Shown here: piece after piece, positions 24,066-33,757 of the stretch
Layout: each line of letters begins with the position of its first letter
How positions within the stretch are numbered: the stretch's first letter is position 1
Origin: Pseudoneurospora amorphoporcata
Lineage: Eukaryota; Ascomycota; Sordariomycetes; Sordariales; Sordariaceae
DNA length: 64,000 nt
NCBI GenBank assembly: GCA_033297205.1
Contig: MU859164.1
Span: 59,745-123,744 of the forward strand
Reading direction: 5' to 3'
Made by a program: the position numbers and the translations under genes
Notes under the pieces: model-generated
Databases searched by the model: none
Seen by the model: the letters and a program-made list of their open reading frames with translations, nothing else
What the model was told of the DNA's origin: nothing

Positions 24066-24878
24066 CTAGCGATAAAACTCGCTCCTCTTAACATTAACCC
24101 CAAACTCCCCCGCCGCCATCCCCAAATCCTCCATCGTTAACACCGTCCGATTCTGGCTTCCACCCTGTCCACCACCACCATAACCCGGTCGCTGAATGCC
24201 CAACGGCCCACCTCTTCCCTGGTCCTTGGCTCCAGCCGCCTGGTTAGTAGGTTGTCCCGGGATGGGGAAACCAGCAGCAGCGCCGAGACTGCCCATGGGG
24301 TTGTTAGCGTTGGTGTTGGAGGCGCGGATGCGGCTGTATTGGTAGGCGTCGGCGGCAATGTCGGCGATGAATTTTTGGGTTGCGAGGGCCAGAAGGCGGG
24401 CGAGACGTTGGTCCGTTTGCGGGGGAGGGGGAAGGCCGGCGCGGGTCATGTAGTAGGCTGTTACTGCGTCTGGGATCTGTTTTACCAGTAGGAGTTAGTC
24501 ACAATGTGTGTGTAGTGGTGATTAGGTAATAGATAGTCGAACGAAGCTGGAGCGATGACGTACAATAGGCGCGTATTCATCCATCTTCGTCAGAAGCTCC
24601 TTGAGCGACACGTCCTTGCGCGTGGGAAGCTTAGGCTCCGGCAACGAGGGGATATCCATGATTGGTCGTTGTTCGTCGTCGGCGCCGGCGTTGGCGTTGG
24701 CAGCGGGCGCTACTGCTGTCGCGTCTGCTGTTGTGCCATCGGCCCCGGGTTGCTCCTCCTCCGTTGTGGCGGGGTCGGCTTCTACCGGCGCGGCGGCAGC
24801 GGGAGCTGTTGCTGCTACAGCAGCCGATGGCTGTGTGGGAAGGCCGTTGCCTTGTGGTTGTGCGGGAATTGCTGACAT
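24066..24878 (-). CDS. TAF10: Transcription initiation factor TFIID/SAGA subunit TAF10
   Basis: Two exons, 24878-24564 and 24476-24066, joined in phase 0 across an 87-base intron (GTACGT...AACAG), give 241 residues. The N-terminus is Ala/Glu/Pro-rich and disordered. The TAF10 histone-fold core starts near residue 88 with TRKDVSLKELLTKMDEYAPI and continues after the splice with IPDAVTAYYMTRAGL, DQRLARLLALATQKFIADIA and DAYQYSRIRAS. A Gly-rich insert then leads to LTMEDLGMAAGEFGVNVKRSEFY, the conserved last helix. TAF10 is a shared subunit of TFIID and SAGA. The intron lies inside the histone fold, and the join is exactly at the conserved YAPI-IPDAV site. Confidence 0.95.
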
Positions 24879-25599
24879 GGTTGCTGATGATCAAAGCCTC
24901 TCTTTCAATGAAGGCTTCCAGAAATCAAATTCGCGAAAAGCCAGAGACGTTGGATGGTTTGCAAGTTGCCGACGGGAGACGTGATGCGGTTCCTGGGCGG
25001 GCCGCCACTGACGCGTGGATCACGTGACTGGTTTAACCGTAGAGGAGACAAAGAAGCACGGAAATGCGCGGAAGTGTTATGGAGTGTGGAAGTTGGGAGA
25101 TAAACAGGGTCCCAAGCGCGATTGATTGAAAGTACAAGTGAGATCGATAGTGTCCTGTCGGAAAGGGTGGAATGATGTTATGTTACAGGTTGGAGGTTGG
25201 ACGTCCCCCTGGGCGGCTCTTATACAAGGGAGCTCGGGCCACCCGCATGGTTGATGTCCGGTGACCGGTGCAGGCATATCTGCACATGTGCTTGACCCAA
25301 CCTTCGAAGGGGATCTAAAGATTTTCAAAAGAATTTGGTTTTCCTTGTTCATTCTATTAACGAAATCTGAGACATAATGTAGGCTATTATGACAGTACCG
25401 TATCTTGTCAGCTTCGCGGCGCCTGTGCTGCTGATATGGCTCGTGGATTCCCATTTGACCTCGAAACTCAATTCCTTTTCATCCTTCACCCAAATTTGCC
25501 CAGACAAGACCAGATGACAATACACAACACGACCTAAACCGCTTGAAGATATCACAGCCAAATTTTCATTTGGAAACTTCCGCAAGCAAATCGACATAT
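24879..25599. other. Intergenic between TAF10 start and MRE11 end
   Basis: Promoter of TAF10 and 3' flank of MRE11. Nothing else supported. Confidence 0.4.
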
Positions 25600-28043
25600 T
25601 CACCTCCGTCGACTGCGACTGGCAGGCATCGACTCAAACGCATCATCGTCGTCCGAGATCGCATCATCACTAATCTCAATCGTCTGTGCCTGTGAACCCT
25701 TTGCCCTCTGAGACTGTGAAAAGTTGAGTGTCGTCTGCTTCTTTCCAGCCGCCGCGTGAGTAGCCCGGGTCTGGGTAGCCTTGGCAGGTGCAGCCCGAGC
25801 CGGCGTAGCTCGAGCAGGAGTAGCACGAGCAGAGGCACGGGTCGATGCCACCCTTGATGTGGCCTTGGACTTCGGTGGTGGCGCTGGCGTATCCTCTTCG
25901 TCATCCACCATGACCACATCTTCCTCCTCATCCTCCTCTTCATCTTCGTCTTCATCCTCCTGGTAGTCCTCTTCCTCTTCCTCGTCGCTGTCTATGAATG
26001 GCGTTTTCTTCTTACGACCTCTTGCAGGTGCCTTCTTGGCTGCTGCTGCCTTCTTCGCCGCTGTGGCCTTCTTGGCAGGCGCCGCTTTCTTGGCTGCTGC
26101 TGTGGTTTTGGCCGCTGCTCCCCGTTTCGGTGCCGCTCTGATCGGAACAGGTTGGTTGTCCATGTCCATATCCTCATCCTCATCGCTGAAAGTGACGCCC
26201 GAGGTAGGTACTTTCTTGGCTGGTCTGCCGCGTCCTTTGGGTTCGGCCTCAGCTGGAACTTCCTCGAGTGCTTGTGGTTGGTCGACCCAGTGGCCATCCA
26301 GATCCGAATCCCAGCCGTCAGGCTTCTCCTTGAACCGTCTCTTGCGCTGGGATGTTTTATGCTGACCAGAACTGAAGTTCTCCTCCATAACCTTTCTGAA
26401 ATCCTCGATATGTTCGTCGAGGTCGACAATCTTCTCATCGTCGAGCTGAAGGAGACTCTTCACTTGGGTGGATAGAGACTCCATGAGAAACATCTCCACC
26501 GCGTGCTTATCGTCCTTGCTGACAAACTGGTTAACCGCGTCGCCGAATGGTGCTTGCGGCAAGATCTTGAGGGATTGTTGGGCAAAGAACTCTTGAACCA
26601 GGTTGTCGACCTTGATGGTTTCGACTGACTCAGAAAATGACTCCGCGATGCTCTCGGACATAGACATGTCTGGCGCAACTGCAGGTGATTTCTCTGTACA
26701 TGGTCAGTGTTATGTACTGCTGTTTCTCTCAAAATTGCTCTCGACTTACTTTTGGATTTGCGGTAGAAATGGACAACATCATTCCGGTTGGCAACCTTTC
26801 CCGTAAATCTGTTAGAGAATCGTTGCGGATTCTCGATTTCGTAGTTGGCCCCTTCTGGCGCTGAGTACTCGACCTTTAGGCGGATAAGCGGCAATGGTGG
26901 CTCCATATCTTCGTCTCCGTTGTCGATGTCCTCTGCGTGAATAGCGCGCCACTCCGCATTAGCTTCTTCGATCATTTCGTCGACGATCGCCATCAGTCGC
27001 TTGGTAACTTCGGGGCGGTTATTCGGCTTCTTCTCCAGGCCATTGAAGCGCCTATCTGAGGATAGGACAATCTCTCTTGTGACAAAGGGTCGTACTGTCT
27101 TGAGTGGTATCTTCTCAACCTCGAATTTCTTGCCTGTAATGTTGAGGATGGCGACCTGCTTCGTCACAGCCTCGCCCGGGACTAGTGAGGTGGCAACTGA
27201 TGAGCCCGGTTGCATGACGTGGAATCCGGTCTCCGGATTTCGTATGGGATCAATAAGACACTCGTGTTCATGACCCCAGATCACCAGGTCCATGAAATCA
27301 GGAAGCATATTCTCTGCAACATAGCCGGTATGGGTGTGTGGGTAATGGTTCTGGTGAAGAGCTAAAAGGTTGAACCAATCATTCTTCTGCTGGTTCGGCC
27401 GGTAGAACCTGACTTTGTTGTCTCTGAAGGTCCTGTGCATACGCTCATCACGGACATTGCTCAATCCGTACAGAGCCATCTTCGTCCTTCCCTTCTGCAA
27501 CAAGATGGGCTTGACATGGATGTTGTCCGCCTCGGGTACACGGCCAAAATAGTTGACGAGACCGGCGGCGTGAAGTAGGTCAAGGGAGCAGTAGTGACCA
27601 TCACCGCTTGGGTCGTCGTGGTTGCCGTGGATAGAGAAGACAGGAATGGCGATGTTGATATCGGGATCCTCGTAGTTGACATAGGGAAAGGCGCCTTCAA
27701 AAACTTCAGCAGAATCACTGAGAAACTCGAGTTCGCATGGCTTCATGCCGAGACAGTGTTTGCGCAGAGAGCGCATGACCTGGTACATGGCTTTGCGTGA
27801 GGGTCTGTTGTCGTGAAAAAGATCACCGCCGAGTAGGACCATGTCGACATCCTGCTGCTTTGCTATTTGCAGAATCTCGTCAAAAGTGAGCCAACTGTCA
27901 TCCTTGCGAACGGGGTCGCGCTCCCCGTAACCGACGTGGTTATCGGTTGAGACGAGGATGCGGATCGTGTCCTCCTCTGTGGTCTGTCAGCAAACGGTGG
28001 CAAGAGGGTCATCATGAGGATAAGACCTACCTAATCTCGGCAT
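25600..28043 (-). CDS. MRE11: Double-strand break repair nuclease MRE11
   Basis: Three exons, 28043-28031, 27976-26750 and 26693-25600, give 777 residues. Exon 1 is 13 bases (MPRL plus one base). The phosphoesterase motifs are in order: STDNHVGYGERD near residue 15, GGDLFHDNRPS near 55, IHGNHDDPSG, ALHQNHYPH and IWGHEHEC. Known MRE11 acts with Rad50 and Nbs1 in DNA end processing and telomere upkeep (the N. crassa homologue is mus-23). The C-terminal third is low complexity: a long Ala/Lys run, an acidic block (DSDEEEEEDYQEDEDEDEEED) and Arg/Thr/Ala repeats, typical of fungal MRE11 tails that bind DNA. Both introns fall at phase 1 and restore the frame. The acceptor of intron 1 (CCACAG) was chosen to give EEDTIRILVSTDNH. 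Confidence 0.96.
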
Positions 28044-28440
28044 CTTGAGAACCCCTTGTGATTGTTGTTCTCTTTCAATGACCTAACATGGAAGGGTTAA
28101 TCGGTTCGGCAACAAGATTCAAGCCTGGGAGCGTGGATGGAAGACGAGGCGGGTCGCGTTGGTTAACGCGTTGAGTTCACGAGGTCACATGGAAACAGGC
28201 AGCATTTCTAATCTGTTCCTCGCTATCTCGGTGGAGGGTCTGTGCGCTCAGCGCTATTTCACATGGCTGCCCTAGAGCCTTATGCCAGAAACATTTCACT
28301 GGCAACTTCCAGTGCTTCCCCGCTAATAAAACAACCATAACAATTTCCAGCGCAAACAGCAAACGGAACTTTCCTCCAACTTTCAAATGTGGCAGGCAGC
28401 TGCGAAGGGAGAACTTTGAGGCGGAAACTGAAACTTTAAC
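28044..28440. promoter_or_regulatory. Divergent promoter region of MRE11 and the next gene
   Basis: 397 bases between the MRE11 start (minus) and the first plus-strand ATG at 28441. It is expected to hold both promoters. No specific binding site could be assigned. Confidence 0.45.
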
Positions 28441-28693
28441 ATGGACGAAACACCACCAACCAACCTGGCCGATCTAGCCAACGTCACAAGAGGTCCTCGT
28501 CGTGCCCGACAACGACTGCGATTCGAGCCGCAGCAGACGCCCCAACGAACCACACGAGCATCACAGGCTGCTGCTGAGGAAGAAGCCCGTCGAGCTGCCC
28601 TCCGATCAGTCGGCTCTGGATTTACACCTGAACCACGACCTTCCTCAACCTCTCTACCGGTCAATCCAAGGGATCAGTCATCTGCAATGCCTC
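28441..28693 (+). CDS. Probable coding exon, unassigned (possibly 5' exon of APC10)
   Basis: An open frame of 84 codons from ATG 28441 runs to a perfect donor (GTAAGT at 28694). The peptide is basic and Gln/Arg/Ser-rich (PRRARQRLRFEPQQ, RASQAAAEEEARRAALRSVG) with normal codon use, so it looks coding. I could not find an acceptor that joins it in frame to APC10 at 29467. It may be an upstream exon of APC10, a separate small gene, or 5' leader sequence that happens to be open. The bases CAATGCCTC occur both at its end and at the APC10 start. Confidence 0.35.
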
Positions 28694-29466
28694 GTAAGTT
28701 TATATATCTTCATTAACTTCCTTCCAGTGCCGGGAAATGTCCTCTGTTCGCAGATCTTGGTCCTTTGTTTACTTTCGACGGTTTTGTGTCCATTCCCCCT
28801 TTTGGAGCCCCACCTCGCTTCACCTACTGGCTGGCCGGTTCTTGCACTATCACTTATACGACCTCGACCGCGGCTCAAGTTGGCATTTTACTTCCAGAAC
28901 ACCAATTCTCCATGTCTGGATGTTTTTCTACATTTGTCATTTTCTTCATCTCTCCAGTTCTTCTATACTTTCATCCCATCTCGGCAGTTACTGGCTGTGC
29001 GATTGGTCTCGTCTGTTACCGCTGCTATGGCTTGCAGAATGGGTAAACCTTGGGATGAAGCTGTGATAGCTTCAACCACTCACCTTCCCTCCCATCAACC
29101 TTCACTCAGCTTGGGTTCACGTCCAAGCCTGGCGGCGACCTTGATTTTCACTTTGTCCTCTTCTTTCTGGGTTCTGAGCAGTCGGCTCAGGTTCACTACC
29201 CCGCCAATGTTTCCCCATTCACCAATTTCTACTCTTCCAACCCTTCCCTTTTTTGCTCTCGTCTTCCTTCTCCCGTCAAGTTGTCGTTCACCTTCATCAA
29301 CCTCCAGTCAACTTGCACCTTTTTTCGCCTAGATATCTTGCCCTTCTCATTTATTCCTGTCAACAATTCCTGATTTCCAACCAAACTATTTTTACCACTT
29401 GGCCAACATCCACCTTGCTCTTCCTTCTTTACACCCTGGCATACTCGCCTCGCTATCACATTCACA
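28694..29466. other. Pyrimidine-rich interval before APC10
   Basis: About 770 bases rich in T and C, as in fungal 5' leaders. Long open frames here are Ser/Leu/Pro-rich by composition only. It is either the APC10 promoter and leader or a long intron. Confidence 0.4.
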
Positions 29467-30786
29467 ATGCCTCCATCCTCGCCATACCAGCCCGCACCCA
29501 AGCGGCGACGAGTATTGGGCGAGCTTGGTCAACGACATCTGAACGCACCCTTGCCCTTTATCAAGCGGGCACCCATTACCCTCGATCAAGAAAATGTCGA
29601 CGAAGTTAACGAGGGCCTCTACAATGGAATCTACGACATCAACGAGATTTTTGCAGTCACTAACGGTACATGGCTTCCCTCTCCAGCACAATCAGCGCGA
29701 GCTCAGCGCACACAAGAAGAGCAGTCAGATGACGAGGACTTCCCGAGTCCGGTGGGCGACGGTCCGGCGAGTGACATCGAGCTCCAAGACGATGATCACA
29801 TGGGTGACAATGACAATGATATTGAGGGCGAGCAGTTCCACGAGGGCATCCCGCGGGCTGGCGACGACCATAATGTTGACGATCACAACCACGAAGACCA
29901 CGCAGACGAATTCGGATTTGACGAGCACGGAGAAAGAATCGACCCTGACGAAGACCTAGAGGAAACGGAACAGCTTCAGCATTCAATGTTCGATCCCTCC
30001 GCAATTGGCCTCCGCGAGATCAACAACCTCGCACACTTCGGCGTCTCCAGCCACAAGCCCGGCAACGGCGTCGAGGAGCTTCTGACCGACGACCTCGACA
30101 AATACTGGCAGTAGGCGCCCCTCTCCCTCATTTTCTTTTTTACTCCCTAACACATTACCAGATCCGACGGTCAACAACCGCACCTCCTCACAATCCACTT
30201 CCTCCGCCGCGTCGAGATCCGGGCCATACGATTCTACGTTGACTATAACCAAGACGAATCCTACACGCCCACCAACATCGTCTGGCACGCCGGTACCGGC
30301 CACCACGACCTGATCGAGTTCGCCGACGTGAAGCTCACCAACCCCGTCGGCTGGCAAGACGTGCCCATCGCTAACTGCGGCGGCGCCCCCGACGGCCACT
30401 CGCTCTGCTGCTGGATCGTGCAGGCGCACATCAAGGAGAACCACCAGAACGGCAAGGACACACATATCCGCGGCATCAAGATCTTCGCTATTGACGAGAA
30501 CACGGTCGGCGGGGCGGTGGCTGCTGGGGGTGATGCGATTCATGAGATGGGTGTTAGGATCGACGAGGCGGCGGAGAGGATGCAGGTGGAGCTGGCCTTG
30601 GCGAACGACAACAGCAACAAGGCGGAGGAACAAGAAGATTACGACGAGGCGAGTTTGTTGGAGTTGTTGGCACATATTGATCGCGAGGCCGGGTCGGCTG
30701 AGGTGGGGAGTAGGAGCCGATATCGTCCTGGCGAAGGGGGGTTTTCGGACTTTCCTGATTTCATGAGGGATCCTGTGATTCGTTGA
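29467..30786 (+). CDS. APC10: Anaphase-promoting complex subunit APC10/DOC1
   Basis: Two exons, 29467-30110 and 30162-30786, with a 51-base intron (GTAGGC...ACCAG), give 422 residues. After an N-terminal region with KRRR and a long Asp/Glu/His-rich acidic insert (residues about 80-165), the DOC domain begins with LREINNLAHFGVSSHKPGNGVEELL and runs through DDLDKYWQSDGQQPHLL, VEIRAIRFYVDYNQDESYTP, FADVKLTNPVGWQDV and HIRGIKIFAI. Known APC10 helps the ubiquitin ligase APC/C bind substrate degrons. The C-terminal tail ends PDFMRDPVIR. The family commonly ends in an Ile-Arg-like motif that docks on the TPR subunit CDC27, and that is preserved here. This is the last intact core gene before the repeat-rich half. 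Confidence 0.94.
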
Positions 30787-31406
30787 GTACATGTTTGAGC
30801 TTCAGACTGGATCCGTGCTACACGGCAAGGTGTTTCGGCGCGGAAATGTTCAGGAAAAAAGGGGGGGACAACTCTTTGATTTTTTGGTCCGTAAAAAAAA
30901 GGCGAGGCGTTTTGGTTCGAGACTCGTTCGGTTGTTGCGGCATCAACACCATTGCATGAATGCTGGAGTTGGGGAAAGCGTCTGGAAGCATCCCATGGCA
31001 TCGGAGTTATGATTCGGAAGTTAGGTACCTGTCTTGGAGGGCATCGAAGAAGGTGTATGGCAAAAGAAAGGGTTCAAGTGCGAAGAGGCATCAAAAAGGC
31101 TCAATTCAACTCAATAACCCCTTCCTCAGGAATCACAAAGTTGAGGGTTCTACCGAGGTAACTCGTGAGGTAGACGAGAGAACAAAAATGGACCTAGAAT
31201 AGAACGAAACAATGTTTTACGAGAAGTCTTGATCCTATGATTATCGTATTCCTGGTGCCCGCCCGGTCTTCGAATTTGACTTGTACCTAGTGGGAGATGG
31301 AAGCAGAGACACGAGTGGTGAGCGTGACCACAAGAACGAATGTTTATGGGGCATCAATAGAATGTGAGAAATTACCTTATAGGTATGCATTAGAAGCTTA
31401 CCCAAC
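30787..31406. other. Intergenic, transition to the repeat-rich half
   Basis: 3' flank of APC10. No gene supported. The first repeat-derived sequence begins at 31407. Confidence 0.4.
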
Positions 31407-31466
31407 ACATACGACCATAGATGGTAGAAAACTCGGGATCCCGTCCGCTCTCCCATAGATAAGCCA
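31407..31466 (+). pseudogene. Truncated 5S rRNA (5' half only)
   Basis: About 60 bases starting ACATACGACCATAGATGG match the 5' half of the complete 5S gene at 2952-3070, including GGAAAAC-like AGAAAAC, TCGGGATCCCGTCCGCTC and CCCATAGATAAGCC. The 3' half is missing. The break leads straight into an inverted copy of CTCCCATAGATAAGC (GCTTATCTATGGGAG at 31479-31493) and then the dispersed repeat. Confidence 0.82.
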
Positions 31467-31861
31467 CCGATATGTCTGCTTATCTATGGGAGCGGGAAGG
31501 ACAGGAAACGGGTCTTTTAATCACATGGTAGGGTCAAAAAACTGAACCACCAGCTCCCATATCCATATCGTTCGGACGGAGGCAAAACGGTAACTGGGGA
31601 GGCGGCGCTAAAAAGATGAATGTGATTGGGCGGATTACGAGAAAAGTTGCCCGTCCTGACACTGCCGCTAGATCTTTCACACAGCTAATACCAAGATTGC
31701 CCTCGGTCACATTCCTGACAATTGGGTGATCCACTACGACAAACTGATCACGATCGACCTTCTTCATGTACCTGCCTTAACCTACCTTCATCCGCCTGCA
31801 TTAGCCTACCTCTTCCCTTCCATCTTGGCATGTCATAACCATGGTTGGTTGGCTTGCAACG
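31467..31861 (+). repeat. Dispersed repeat, copy 1
   Basis: Shares long stretches (AAACGGGTCTTTTAATCAC, GGTCAAAAAACTGAACCACC, TATCGTTCGGACGGAGGCAA, ending near GGCTTGCAAC) with 59702-60060 (inverted), 60095-60302 and 61125-61236. Copies differ mainly by A/G and C/T changes, as expected after RIP. No coding capacity seen. It abuts the truncated 5S sequence. Confidence 0.8.
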
Positions 31862-31869
31862 GAAAACCT

Positions 31870-32970
31870 TGATCTGATTGAACGGAATTTTCGGGCAGGA
31901 GCGGAGTGCCCCCGAGTCTGGTCGAAATCGCGCCGGTCAAGATCGCCATAATTGACGATGGTATCAATAGCACCCTCGACGTCTTCTCTCATCGGATCCA
32001 GACCGGCGAGTCGTTCTACAAGGCTGGCTCGGGCCGCTGGCAAGGCGCATATTACGTGCCTACCGGGTACCACGGCACGCTCATGGCCTAGCTCATTTGC
32101 GACATTTGCCCCGTGGCCAGATTTTACATTGCCCAGTTGGAACCTGTGCCGAGGAACAACGGACGCCGTGGGTTCACGCAACAGAGCGCCATCGAAGCCA
32201 TTAATTGGGCGGTCAACCGGGGCATGGACATCATTTCGATGAGCTGGAGCATCGACTCGGGGAGCAGCAAAATCGAAGGGCTGAACTGTGCCCTCAAAGA
32301 GGCCGTAGACAAGAAGATTGTCATGTTTTGCTCGAGCATCGATGAGGGTCCGATGGTGGATGGCAATACGTATCCCGGCAGAACAGGCCATTGTATTAAG
32401 ATCAGGGCGTCGACGGGAGATGGCGCAAGACTTTCTTGGGTGTCGGCGAAGAACAGCGACTTTTTGCTGCCGGGAGACGAGTTTGTCCACGTCAAGCGAC
32501 AGAATGGGCAAAGCGGCAGTGGCAGCCGACTTGGTTACGCGAGCGAAGTGCCAGCGGGTGGGAGTTCAATATCAACGGCACTGGCGGCTGGCTTGGCAGG
32601 GGTTCTGATTTACTGTGATCGATTGACGCGGTCGTCAATGGCACCCAGTGAGTCAGCAATTGGGTTCAACGATCTCCAGAGCTTGGCGACCATGCGACGC
32701 GCTTTCAAAACCATAGCAGCCAAGTCGGAAGACCATAAGTTTCTGCGGGTGTGGAAGTTCGTACCCTTGCATTGGGAATCCCCCGTGAGGCCGGGGGCGG
32801 TGGTCGACAGCAGAGGTGCTAAATCGGTGAAGCACGACTTGAAATGTAACATAGATTCACACCCAAAAGATACGGAGGGGACCAGGAAAGTGCTCATGGA
32901 GTCCGGCAGAGAGGTAACCGGCGGCGACGGTTTGGGGGCCCCAGGGGGCGAAGGCGTAGACATTTCGTAG
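31870..32970 (+). pseudogene. Subtilisin-like (S8) serine protease, decayed
   Basis: One reading frame carries the subtilase triad: Asp in VKIAIIDDGIN (near 31940), His in GYHGTLMA (near 32075) and Ser in GGSSISTALAAGLAG (near 32565). The frame is cut by TAG at 32089-32091, just after the His motif where family members usually have a polar residue, and by TGA at 31879-31881 before the Asp motif. A C-to-T change in CAG/CGA would explain both. The end resembles intracellular fungal S8 proteases (RRAFKTIA...FLRVWKF), which often sit beside, or are fused to, NLR-type receptors. The 5' end is missing: the dispersed repeat lies directly upstream. Confidence 0.75.
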
Positions 32971-33020
32971 TTGTGGTTGTTGAGATATCGACCGTGAAAA
33001 CGGCGATTTTGGTGGTGTTA

Positions 33021-33071
33021 AGGACTTTGCGGGAAACCTAGTGTTAATACTAACACTTGGCGCCAAGTCCT
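33021..33071. repeat. Nested inverted repeat (hairpin)
   Basis: AGGACTT (33021) pairs with AAGTCCT (33065). Inside, AGTGTTA (33040) pairs with TAACACT (33051) around a 4-base loop, followed by the 10-base palindrome TTGGCGCCAA. It could be a structured remnant of a mobile element end or a transcription stop. Confidence 0.6.
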
Positions 33072-33757
33072 TTTATTGTGGGAGGAAGAGGTACAGCCCG
33101 GAGGGGCGCCATAGTAGACTCTGCCCTGCTACGTAGCACCGGGTAAGTAGGGCAACTCGACGCTTAACGTGGTTTTCTCTCAGTACAATAACCCAGGGAA
33201 GGTGCTGACTGGCCTTTGCTCAAGTTCGTACTGTAACTCTTCCAGAGCAGGCTTGGCATTTCTCCTTCCCAGCCCAATTCCCTTTCTTCGCCTATCCAGA
33301 CAATAGCATCCATGTATTTCCCATGCGCTCGTCCTGAATTCCCACCTTACTTCCGGCAAGGCTGTGGCTGAGTGTCGCGCGACTAACACCGCCAATGATG
33401 ATGCTTCGAATTATACGCGGTTGGCTTCTGTTCTCCAGGCGCCAACGCAGACAAAATGCGCAGCGTGCGGGGTTGGTAATTTAGGCAAAGGCTGCGCCTT
33501 GAAACAAAGACAACAATAGCAACCATTTTCAAGGGCTCCCAATCAAACCTACCGAGATATACGCTACGAATTTTGTCCGTTACTTATAGTAAGTAGTTCT
33601 CGTCTGTCGAGCAACTCCCCCTGTTTCAACTGCTGATTTACTATACCTACAGTCCCGTGAACATAAGCCGTCCGCTCGCGAAGCCTACGAGCCTTTTCTC
33701 ACCATCGAACATTTGTATGATTAGCTACTGAGGGAGCTGAGCCTGGCGGGCTCTGCA
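33072..33757. other. Upstream region of the HET-NACHT-WD40 wreck
   Basis: No gene supported. Presumably the old promoter of the receptor gene that follows. Confidence 0.35.

Noticed and set aside
28502..29332. 276-codon open frame upstream of APC10
   Set aside because: Leu/Ser-rich product of a pyrimidine-rich leader. No motifs, and it overlaps the better-looking exon 28441-28693 in another frame.
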